Source: Hippasteria phrygiana (taxonomy: Eukaryota; Echinodermata; Asteroidea; Valvatida; Goniasteridae). From it: a DNA stretch of 64,000 bases. Below, one piece after another: positions 46,801 through 58,800 of the stretch; position 1 is the first letter of the stretch; each line of letters begins with the position of its first letter. The position numbers and the translations under genes are program-made. The notes under the pieces were generated by a model. The model was not told the DNA's origin. It did not search any database and saw only the letters and a list, made by a program, of their open reading frames with translations. The DNA lies in the NCBI GenBank assembly GCA_037893225.1, contig JAZGUH010000113.1:2294001-2358000 (forward strand), written 5' to 3'.

Positions 46801-49800
46801 GATCATACAAAAACAATAATAATTATTAATTTTCCCTATTTATTCGCAGAAATGTTGTATTAAAGATAAATGTTACAAAAAGTAACCTCATTGTGTTAAA
46901 ACTTTGTTAAAAAGTTTGTCTTTGTCCAAATATTTGTGTTTTGTGCGTCCTGTGGAAATCAAATAGCCGATGCAACATGCCAAATTTAGTCTGGTTTCGT
47001 ACCAAGTGTACATCATGCACATGGTTGAATAGGCCGGAACGAGGTATATGGCCCTGAACATGGATAGAAAATATAGTGCAAAGTTGTCGAAAACACCGGG
47101 GTGTTTTTATCACGTTTTTGCAACTTTTCGAGATTTTTTGGACGTTTTAAACAAAAAGGTATTTATGAATGGGAATAAAAGTGTGATGGAGCGTGTATAA
47201 ACTTGTAGTTTATAACCGGTGAGGGGCCTGGTCGCCGATAATGGCCCGAGCCGATTCCTTTATTCGAACCAGCTCAGCCTGTCAGAGTGTCAAACAGAAC
47301 AAGAAAAACACCTGTGAAGTTTGAAGATTATGTTTTGACCGAACCATAAGTTTAGTACAAGTTGCTTGTTCAGGATTATAAATTTTCCTGTTAAGGAAGA
47401 GTAGATTAATATGTAAAGTGATTAAGTTTGAAAGTTAAATTTAATAAGTGTCTTGCTGTTAGTCCTATGCCTTTACGGTGAGCCTTAAGAACATACGGTT
47501 AGTTTATGCAACTGCGTAAGATAAGTAATATTGTGATTCAGTATGATAGAGTTTATGATTTTACGAGTTCCCTAGTTAAAGCATGTTAGCACCAAGTTCA
47601 TTAATGTAAGTTTTTACATTTTTAAAGTGAACAAAGAAACTGGCAATCCTTGTGGATTGTTTGAAAAAATGTAAGTTTTTAGTTAAAACAAAAACAAGAT
47701 ACTTGGACATTTCTGCTATGCAAGGTCTGGCAAAATATGGACTGGACAGTGAGAGCAGTGACATTTACAAACACATCATTTAGCAACTTTTATTGCTTAA
47801 GCAGAGAATAATCACACGAAGGATTCTTTATTGATACATATCTATGTTTACTTAGATTGCTTTAATTTGAAAGGGAAGGAATGTTACATATTCATGTTAA
47901 ACCAGGTGTGTGACACGCGCATGCGTGCAGGTTCATAAGGTGACCCGGGGTCAGATAAGAGGCATTAAAAAGTCATGTTTGCAATCCAATCAAACGTCCA
48001 GACATCCAGTCATTTATTCCTTCAATGTTGATGATAGAATCGACCATAGGTCTCAGAATAGGACATAACAACATGGAAACATTTATGTGTGCAAAGTCAC
48101 ATATCAATGTCAATGTGTGCAAAGTCACATATCAATGTCAAAGGTCATTGCAGATCCAGTGGTTTACTACATGTAACTTGTTTTTTACTACTTTGTGTTA
48201 CAGCATTGGACATCATGACTAACAGTAACCCCTCTCATTTCGACTCTCTGTGTTTGTAAAGTTTGCTTAAAATACATTACAAAGGAACAATCATTTCTTC
48301 TTTAACTGCACACAAACAGCTTCTGTAAGAATAAGAATACACGCATAAATTATAGAGACCGCAAAAAAAGGTAACACGAGTGATCCGCAGATCACCTTGA
48401 CTTGTATTCTTGTTTTGACGTGCATGGCCCTGTGGTGACTTATTGAAAATTGTATTTGATTAACAACAAAGAAGTTTCAGTTCTGATGAAAGGCATGTGC
48501 TTTTTATTTTCAACAGCAGTACAGCTGAAGCCTATGACACTGACAAAATGGCTGCCGAATTCAACATGGCGTTCTCTCAACATGCTTTCACTGTTGGACA
48601 ACAGGTACTTTTAATAATATAATGAAGTTTAAAGATTATATCCAAGGTCACAAATTAGGGATTCCATTCATCAAAGAAATTACAGTTAGAATCTTTTCAC
48701 TTCAGCTGAAGTGAAGGTACATGTACAATGTAGAACAGGCATGTACAAAGAACCTACATTGTATCCTTATACAGAGCGAATATTGTTTTTATAACTCATC
48801 CACAGCTTAAATCTGTTGGATTACATCATACAAACGTTAAAGCTTGTATATTGACCGTCCATGTGCATAAAAAGTGATGTTTGTTGTCCGTTTTATTTTC
48901 ACTTTGTGTGCAGTTGAAGTTACAGTAAAATCGCAATAAGTCAAACTCGGATAACTCAAATCTCCACTTATCTCGAAGCTACACTACATTCCCGCCAAAG
49001 GAATAGGATATAAATATCAATAAATACTCCCGTAACTCAAATTGACGGCACCGGTGAATCCGTTTAACTCAATTTTTTTCCAGCCAGTCTAAAAGAAACC
49101 GCTGTCAAAAAAGCTATTGCCTTTGTCTTAAGACATAGACAGTGTGCACATGCCATTGTGCTTGATTTGGTCACACATATTAAGCATAACAATGGACCGT
49201 AACCACAACCAATCCTCGTTTTCGTTCTGGCCTGATCACAGCTTGCCCATTGCTTGCCCGCACACCGACAGTCAAATCGCTGGCTCTTTGCGGTGGTGTC
49301 CAAATGACCGCATTGAAAACCTTTGATGCTGCGCGCTCCTGGCTTTCAAGCTGTCTGTCTAATCGGAGGCAGAAGCTGGCTTAGCGCAGTGGACATGTAA
49401 CCGGATAGAAAACCCAATCACTGGCTCAGTGCTGTGTCCATTTGACCACATAGCAATTTCTGAGGATGAGACGGTCACCGAAATCGAAGCCTCAAACTTT
49501 AAACAAGGCGTCATTTCTTTGAGATTTCTCAGTAGTAAGACACTTGTGAAAAATTTGCGATAAAAAAAACAGGAAAAAATTAAAATGAAAACCCAAAATA
49601 AGTAAATGTACGAATCCGTGAAAGCTCACAATAGACCTTCATCATGCTGTCGCCATCTTTGTCTTGTTCCCTGTATGCATTAGCAGTTATGAATAGTGAT
49701 TCTAATTATTGAATGAAGGTGCCAGATTATTTTTCCTTCCAGCCTCGGTTTGGTTACATTGATTTTAATAGGAGAAAAACAAAATGGCTGCACCATGATA

Positions 49801-52800
49801 AAGGTCTATAGTGCCCGTCTGTCGGTTGAATAATGATCAGTCATGTGACCGCCCAAGTGCATGCAGATTGCATACATGTATGCAGAATAAAGACGTCCTA
49901 CACACAGTTAGATAATGACATTTCGTGGTTTATTGGCATGTTTAGAGATACTTTTTGGTGAGAACAATATACAATTTGAGTAAAGTGCTGAGTTTTTAAT
50001 GAGAAAAATGCTACAGTGATACAGGAAATTGTTTCAAATAACGTGTCTATAGCCCGGCATAGCGAGTTACGTTGGAGCCATCCATGTACATACGCATAGA
50101 TGATAGGATTGTTGAAAATATCGGGACCTCACTTAAGTCGAATTCCGGATATCTCAAATATGTTTCCCATTCCCTTGAGCTTTGAGTTATTGCGATTTTA
50201 CTGTACATAATATGGAGATAGTGCTATTATTCAATATAGCCACCACCGGTGCCTTTTTATTTGACTTTCATGTGTTTGGACCTATATTTTAAAATACTAT
50301 GTATAATATAACTAAGTGATGTAATATACACCATCAAGACTACATGTATTTTTATGCAGCCAGGGATTTGTTGATTGGGATCAAGGATGGTTTGGAGTCT
50401 GGGAGGAATATAAATTCAGAGATGATTGAGGGAGGCAGGATGGAACATGGATGGAATATTAAGAAATGTATAATGAGTGATCAAGAGGGCATGGAGGATA
50501 GGGGTGGGGTCATTAAGGAGAGACCAGATGGGTGGGGGGGGGGGGGGGGGGGGGGGGTGGTGGCGGTGGCGGCGGCGGCGGCGGCGGCACAGTGCCAGCT
50601 AGGTGGGTCACATCACAAGAAAAAAGCACAACCATATATAATTTTGATGCTTTTGGCTTTGTCCAATTGGTTGCAAGGGTGGTGGGGGGGGGGGGGGGGG
50701 GGAGGCCTGGCCCCTACAGGCCTAGTCATAACAACCATGACAACTACATACTCTGCCTCCTGAAACTGGCTTGTTCATTTGGGATACTGGCTTTGATGGT
50801 GGGGCCGATTCACCAGAGTATCGGATGTTCCAAGACTTTGTACATGTATGGTGTGCTGAGAAAAGGGAGATTGGCCTGTAACTTGCGAGTCATCTGCATA
50901 CTGTCCTTCTTTCGGAAGAACGATAACCTCTGCCTCTCACCAGATTCAAGGTATTGTACTGGATTGGAGAATATTGGAGTACCAGAGCCACTGGTATCCA
51001 AGTTAGCCAAGTTGGCGCAGAAACTTTGGAGGCATTTTGTCCTTGCCAGCCGCCATTCCTTGCACATTTCCCACCAGCCCTGCCACACTGTCCAGGTGGG
51101 ATAATTTATTTGAAGCTGCAGTAATGACCTCAGAGTGATTTTTGGACTCTTTTCCCCATCCCGTAATCTACTTGTTTCATGGTATGTGTACACTTTCAGA
51201 TGAAGTGCCAAATCATTGTTTGATAATTGATGATTTATGTATATTGTTGACTTAATTGGTCCTGCGATTTTTGTTGTTTGGATAATTTTCTTTTAGCTTG
51301 TTTTCAAACTGGAAGGGAAAAAGCTACTTGGACTTGTTGTCAAAGAAATAGAAGGTAAGTTCTGTTTATTTTTATATAATGCTCTAGTATAATATTCCTG
51401 ATAATGGATAGCACTGACCTCAGAAATTTGACCCACAAATATCGGTGTCTACTGCCCTCATCATACCCGTGGAGCCATTACTAATGCATATTTTCCCTAG
51501 AGGCCACAATATATTCACAGTTAACACAATAGCCTACCCACGGTGCCCTGCAGTCTACCCGCCATAGCTTGCTCATTTTTCCTTTAGTAGTAAATGAAAT
51601 GGAAATTGGCTAGGTGCATGGCAATCCCCGTGGATGTACATGTATGTTTCGCTGGACCACACCCCCTTCAGGGGGTCAGTCCAGGGAGTGGTTCTTCTCC
51701 CACGGCACCCACCTCTGATTGTGAATCTGTCAGGGATGCTCTACGCACTATGCAGGTATCACCCCACCACCTGGATTTCATTAGCAGGTATCACCCCAAC
51801 ACCTGGTTTTCATTAGCAGGTATCACCCCAACACCTGGATTTCATTAGCAGGTGTCGGTAACCGAAACCAAATAGCCATGCATGTTGAGACCTCAAGATA
51901 CCACAGCCCTCTGCCCCGCAGTCATTCAGATGTTGGACGGTGGTAGTTATTGCCGACAGACATACAGCGCACCTCCCAATCTTTCTACTGGATCAGTTCT
52001 GCATCAAACATATCCAGGCAGATCATAAGGTATGGCAGTCATTCAACAAATGTCTTGAAGGGTAGCAGTGGTACAATGTACTGGCTCTGCTCATTGCTAT
52101 TTGCCAATCATGCCAGAAATTAAACGGAATTAGACCGGATACCCTCAAGAAAGCAGATTGAGGTTCCAGAATTCGGATGCGCATAACATCCTCCTCCTGC
52201 TCTAAGAATATCTCATCAGGGGCTGCAAGGATGGAACCACTATCTTGGTGGACATGCTTTTGGCCGCTTTTCGCTGTCTGGATGAAACTCTCTGTCATCA
52301 GTCCCTAGAACTTCATCCGCTAAGGCAACATACTTGATGCTCTGTTCTCTCCTCAGAAGGAGCCCAGAAATGTATGGAATCCCTTTCACTACAGGAACTG
52401 GACTTCGCTCGTAAATCCCAGGAGCCCAGGTAAACTCTAGGAGTCAATGGAAGTAGAGGCAAATGCATTGAAGCCAAAGTTTTTATCTACCTTTCAGTAT
52501 AAAAAAGAACAACGTCAAAACAAATTATTTCAAGAAAACTACTCGCTTCACACGTTGAAGCTCCTATTCGAGGTGCCCGGAAGTTCGGTTTCTCGTAAAC
52601 TCTCATACGTTCTCAGGGTCAACTTACACGCTCTATTGTATGTGTTTGGCGCAATCGGTTGATGTGCGCAATAGATCGATCGTGCTGCGCTATCGGTCGA
52701 TCGTGATGTATATACGTATCGATGAACATGTAGAAAAAGCGACAATCAGACACACAGACGCTTCCCACACATCAACGTACGTACACTATCCTAGAATGGT

Positions 52801-55800
52801 GCCTTGCTAGTCAAGTTCGAGATCGACTAACAGTGCATACAACACGCGTCTAGTTACCAGACCACGCAATATGTGACTACGGGGAACCGGTGCCCTGCCA
52901 ACCAATCATGCATTCAGTACGGGTCTTTTGTGTAACCAGTGGCAATACATGTGGCTACGGCCAATCATCCATGTATGCCTATGCATGATCACACAAATGC
53001 ACGAGGTAATTTTGTATGGTCGCTTGTCAAAGCCAGCCGTAGCCAAATTGAACGTACTAGTCAGGTATGTCAGTACAGTAGAACGATGAAGAATGTTTGG
53101 GAATGGAACGTTAACGGTGGTACGTGTTCTCGCGGGATTTCAATTTCGTTAGGCAACTGCAAGATTTTTTCAGGTACGAGAAGGTGCAACGTGCATTTTT
53201 AAATTGGTCTCGTGGTGGTCTCGTTCCAAAATTCCGAGAACAGCAGGTGCGAGACCAAGACCAAGACCAGCGGTCCTTCCGAGACCATGCGTGTTCGAGA
53301 CCAAGAACACGTTCAAACTGGTCTCGAGACTAGTCTCGAGACCAAGACCAGTCTCGACGACTACAACACTCTTGACATGACCTTGACCGTGGCTACATGT
53401 CTTGGGTTCCTGATCAATGAGAAGTCACACTAATTCCTACGCAGGTCATAATGCTTCTGAGAGCAATAATAAACCTCAGAATGGGCATGGCTTTTACAAT
53501 GGATGCAAGCTTTCAGAACCTTTCAATGAAATGTTGGCCTCAGCAGCAGCAGTATGGCTGAAACTGCTGGGACTCATCATGACTCAAGTGGATCTCGTGG
53601 CCTACTGTCGACTTGCACCATGCACCTACTACAGCTCCAAATTTGGACTGAAACATCACTCCATCCATCATGTGGCCCCGATTATTTTGTTCCTGTGACC
53701 ACACCTTCAAGCGTGGGGGACCTGTGCCAACTGATGTGCGGCCTAGTTTTCCAAAACCACAACTGATGGAAATCATGACTACTGATGCCTCTCACCTGGG
53801 TTGGGGAGCCACACTATACCCATGCCAAACCTTTGGAACGTGGGGCCCAGATCAATACAAATTGTAAAACAGCATCAAACGCACTCAGATATGGACCGGG
53901 AACACTGAAAACATTTTCCTTGTTACTCCATTCTTGCCACATTGACCACTGGTCCTCCCACCTTATAACTGTAGGCCTGTGCCGAGTACCCGGGTCGACG
54001 TGTACCCGACGTACGCGTGTACCCAGTGCTATGAAATTGGGCCCTGGTTCTTGTACATTGTAGATGTGGAAGGCCAAATACCTGCGACTGGCAGACTTTT
54101 CTGCCTTGCAGGGTTGGTGCCCATGGTTTATTTCCCTTCCATCTACTGGAATTGACTTTTCATCTTCAGGGGGTGTGGGTGTGGACTGGAATTCCTACAT
54201 AATTCTTCTCGGAGCCTTTCTAGTCAAGGCAACCATGGTTTCTCCAAAGCTTATGAACCCTTGGCTCATTTGTTGTTGATACAATTCTCTCGCCTGGCCA
54301 CTCTTTCAACCAGGCCACCATACGGCACATACAGATCCATGTAGGACAGACTGTACAGTGTCCAGAGATCCTGTCGGTAACGGGTCTGTTTGGAGCCACA
54401 GTCAAAGGCCTGCTATCTCCAACATATCCTCTAGATGGAGGGATTGTCAAGAGAACAGTGTTGCTGGCAGTCAGAGTGTCAGACCTCAACAGCTATCTCC
54501 CAGAAGGCCAAATAGATGACTCATTCTGAGGGTAAGCTCAAGTTGTAATGTGCCATGTACATGTATCTTGCATTTATTGCTCACTGTTCATGCTGAACAA
54601 TTATTGTCCTATCTTGTATAAACCCAGTGGCAGAAACCCCCCCCCCCCCCCATTTACAGTGCTGATCTGCATTAGTAGTGGTTCTACTGGTAAGACTTGA
54701 GTCAAGTCACAAGGTTTGTGTGTGTCAGTTATTTCATTTACATGTCAAGTCAGTTTGAGCCATAAAAACTTTGTCATTTTGTTTACACTTTTAAAGTTTT
54801 TAAGTGGTTGTATTCAGAGTCTTTGTAAAGTGAAAAATATTCTGGAAAAACTGTGTCACTTAAAAACTTTCAAATTTTCCTAAATTTTTCGTTATGTTAA
54901 ACTGTGTCTGCTCTTTTTTCTTGTTGATTTCTATGTCAGATTTTTGCATCGACTAAAAATTAAGCTTGGTAATATCAATTTTCGGACTCGGCTCTTTTTC
55001 AAAATCAACCCCTTTTTCAAAACCCTGATGCCAAAAACAAAAAAATGAATGTGGTACAACAGCAAAAACAGTGGTACTGCTATCAATACTGCCTGTATAA
55101 TAAGGATGTCCTCCCGAAAGAAATTTGATTGATCATTAAGAAAATAAATGTTTGACCCAATAAAATTGCATGGTGAAAGACAACGTGTAACTATTGCAAT
55201 GTATGCACTGTAGGAGACAATATATAAGTATAAATATTTTTTGTAGCGGCTGACATCTCCATGCTAAAAGGAGGAAGACCATCGTCAAAAAGATCCAAGG
55301 TAAAATCTGTTATAACTTGTTTACCAATACAGTTAGCAATCATTCAGTGTAGCGATTTTCAGCCGCAGGTCTGTCGGGTGCCCATTTTTCGAAATGGCGT
55401 ACGCCCTTTTAAGTAGCGCCCTCCTGCGCTCTACTTGAAGTGCACCCTGTTTTTATTGCAATTGAAGGTTTTATTCAAGTGCACTACGTATTTCCCCCTT
55501 TTTGCCGTCTGGACATGTAATATTCTGTCTTATTTTTTAAATTAAATTTTAAGTAACTTTTTAAAAAGAAATTAGAGTGAAGTTTATTTTAAAAGTTGTT
55601 TCTTTTTAAGGTTTTATTTATAAAAATAAATTAACTGTAAAGTATTATCAATTATGAAAATCGACACAAGAAATGGGGGGGGGGGGGGGGGTGGGGGGGG
55701 GGGGGTGGGGGGGGGGGAGGAGGTGGGGGGGGGGAGGAGGTGGGGTCTCAGGACATGAAATTTGTCTCCTTTTTAAATATGGGGTGGGGCCTGAAGAGGA

Positions 55801-58800
55801 CCGTTGGGTTTTTAAATTGAAGAGGTGATTTGGAAAAGATCCGTTGAAGAAGTCTATATTGATGGATAAGAAAAATGTATGAAGCTAGAATAATACATTT
55901 TACATGTTCTAAGGAAAGATTTCAGCAGATTGCAATGGATTATTATCCTCACATAAAATGTCTGCACATCAGAATAATTCCTCACAGGTTGGTGCCTATG
56001 TTCGCGGTACCATTACGTGTACATACTTATGGCACTGGTACCCAAATTAGCACTTGAGTAAAAATCCCCCCAAATACAAAACAAAACATGATTACAACAA
56101 TATTTTATTCACTTACCACTGTTTAATAACTTTCAGCTGACAGTCATTTTTGGCATCAACAAATCTTTTCATGAACCATTTCAATTGATAAAATAACATT
56201 GAATCTACTCGGGCTGAAAAATTTGATTGCTGTAAGGAGAATTTGCACCAGGCTGGATAGCTATTGTGAAAATGTTCCTTTGGAGTACAGGCTTTATGAA
56301 AAGCAATGTTCGTAGCCAAGGCCAGAAGGAAATCCAGCATCAGTGGCTCAAAACTGCTATGATGAACAATAGCTATATCTTTCTGTACCCTATTGCATTT
56401 GTACAGCGAAATTCCACTGTATTACTTTTCTTTGACACCAAACCCCATACTCTAACCAATTCCCAAATTGGGTTAACACAGTCCGCTTTAAAATTGAGGC
56501 ATTGCACCGATATTGTAAACTCAAATGCACTTGACCTTTGTTTTTGGCCACAGTGGCATTGTTAATACATTCAGAAGTATCTTCTATCCACATCCAGAAC
56601 CTTTCCTTTTTTGTAGTTGGGTGGCTGTGATGAACCCAATGGAAAATCTCTTCTTATATCCACTTGAAGCATATTATTTCCCTCTGTCAGTGTACACCTG
56701 ACGTATAAGAGCGGTTGTACAGGTTCTGCACCTTGCTCTATGCATGTATATACATGTACGTTCAAGGACATGAGAAGAAAGAAAATACAAAGGAACCTTT
56801 CTAGTCCTCGCAAGTCGGTCTTTTGTTGAAATCGGTCCTCGGACGTAAAATACATGCTTTTAGTCTATGGGGTTGGGTTATATTAAAGGAAAAATAGGAA
56901 ATACAAAGCATTGTCCTCGGAAGTATCAGGAAAGTACGACTGTGTTCACATACTTGTGCACTTACAGATTGGCACTTATTGGGTACGGGGCAACAAAGGG
57001 CAACAATAGGGACAATGGACCCCACTACTCTGTCTTCAGAAATTGATGTACCCCACAGCCGTAACGCTATGTATTTCGAGATTTCTAAGGGGACAAAGGA
57101 GAACAAAAGAAGGGAAGTAGGGTCGAACAATAGATGTACCCCACAACCAATACGTGTCAAGTGTGTATGTGTTAAATGTTATTGTCACCCAGTTACATAT
57201 ATTCTGTTGTGATTTGTTTGCCTTAATCATAGATTAATGTTGGTGTCAGCATGGCTAACACCCAAGTACTGTTTGAAAAGGCAGATTCGTCTGTTATAAA
57301 CCTGACTGGCAAGTCCATGGGGTAGGTACATATACTCTGTTGTCAAAACTATAAAATATGTGAAGTATTCGGTGCAGACTTCAAAAGTAGAATTTGCTGA
57401 AAGTGGTTGTAACAATCTCCAATGTTCAAGCATTAGCACAACTAGGCTCTGAATTACACTCAAGTTGTTCTGCTTGTAAAGTTAACACAATTTTTCTGCC
57501 AACCGTTTAGCAGCACCATGAAATTTGTATTTGCCCTGCCTTGCTTGCTGTTGGGGCTGGGTTGCTGCTGCTACAATAAGTTTGACAAATATCTTTGTTG
57601 CAATTTTCAAAAATGGGCGGATTTGGGGGTTAGTATGTTATAGGAAATATTCAAAGTTTTGTGTTGTTGGATGGCGAAAAAAACGAGAGAAAAACGGCAC
57701 TCGTTTCCAAATGTCGGGCGGACGATAGCCTTTAGTCAAGGTGCGCGTGGCTACCAGCTGGACACGTAACGCGCCCTGAATGCCAGCATGTCCAGCGCGC
57801 CACTCGTCGGGGAGCCACACGCGCCTTGACTAAAGGCTACAGTGCAGTTTTCCAACGATTTCCAGCTGGAAATCGTTGGAAAACGATATAAATTTCCACT
57901 TTTCTTGACAACGACAGCACACCTGGTGCCATCATTTCACAGGATGATTGAGACTACTATTAACTTACAGTCTAGTAAGGTATTTTGTAATTATTCAGTA
58001 AAAAAAATAAATGGAGGATTACCAATCGTGTACACTACCTTTAACCCCAAAAGGAGATGGGCAGAACAGTTTATCAAACTCAAGCTTGCGGACTCTCTCC
58101 ACAAATAGTGCTGCAGTCCAGAGGATCCAACCAACCCCCAAGCCCCCAGCCCCCCCCCCCCCCCCCCTTAGCTACGCCGCTGCTCTTAACACAACCACCT
58201 AAGCCATACAGTACTTAATTACACCACGTCAGGAAAAGGCAAATATTTCTACTAATTTTACATCATCGCCAACAGAAATTCCATCTTCACAATTTTCAAG
58301 TAATAGTTTTAAGAGATAAAATGCTACTTTTTTAAGAAGCATAAAAGATATGAATCAAAATTTTTTTTTATTTCTGTAAGACAAATTCCTGTTATCAATC
58401 CATCACAAACATTTTCTATCCAATCATCAACAACTCTACAGAAAGTAATTTGAGTTTATAAAACTTTTGTAAATGTTGACTGATCATAATGACATAGGCT
58501 ACATTTTGTATATTCAGTCTTTTATTGATGCTATTGACAACCTGATTGTTTGGGTGACAGAAAAGCTGGAGGAAGACAATCGATCATCAATCCTGACTGG
58601 GATTTCAAAAACATGGGAATTGGTGGCCTCGACAAGGTAAGTAATAAAAAGGTATATGTACATGTATAAACATCTCATCAAATAAAAGGGTTGTACATAT
58701 GTATCACACCTGCAGAAATAATGATCACTTATTTTGCTTTGTATACGCTCATAATGTTTAACTAAATAATTAAAATCCAAACTGTAAAGTGAAATCACAT

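Larger units (their letters stand above)
44143..47245 (+). mobile_element. Crypton-like insertion in the Gypsy element (about 3.1 kb)
   Basis: Gypsy coding sequence is lost after about 44143 and its C-terminus ([14 protein letters not shown] and stop, 47305-47349) resumes near 47245. The insert carries a DUF3504-type tyrosine recombinase gene. Near its ends are CCCATTCATAAATACCT (44156-44172) and its exact inverse (about 47159-47175). Possible short junction repeat TAACG/TAATG. Boundaries are estimates. Confidence 0.75.
37292..48070 (+). mobile_element. Ty3/Gypsy LTR retrotransposon, complete ends, decayed
   Basis: LTRs 37292-37478 and 47882-48070 (TGTTACATA...TAACA), flanked by a 5-bp target duplication ACATG (37287-37291 and 48071-48075). 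Internal order is a leader, gag with zinc knuckles, protease, RT, RNase H and integrase, which is the Gypsy order. The protein pattern and the leader TTGGCGACGAGGATGGG recall the Mag group. Stops, frameshifts and two later insertions (39751-41012 and about 44143-47245) inactivate it. The two LTRs differ by 7 substitutions and one 2-bp indel. Confidence 0.95.
51446..54695 (+). mobile_element. DIRS-type retrotransposon, copy 3 (old remnant)
   Basis: The left end (GTCTACTGCCCTCATCATAC, CCCTAGAGGCCAC, ACAATAGCCTACCCACGGTG) matches the DIRS copy 1 terminal repeat. A gag fragment (GATCAGTTCTGCATCAAACA) lies near 51990, RNase H ([15 protein letters not shown]) at 53775-53825, and an internal-complementary-like CTGCATTAGTAGTGGTTCTA after a C run at 54642-54690. 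It is far more diverged than copies 1 and 2, with RT and recombinase not recognisable. A run of unrelated sequence at about 52440-53400 may be a further insertion. Confidence 0.75.

Noticed and set aside
49064..49303. Minus-strand 79-codon frame inside the pogo-like element as transposase.
   Set aside because: No DNA-binding or DDE motif recognised; at most a fragment.
50344..51104. Open frames of 139 and 190 codons rich in Gly or Ala.
   Set aside because: Generated by G runs and a GGC array; no domain and no splice context.
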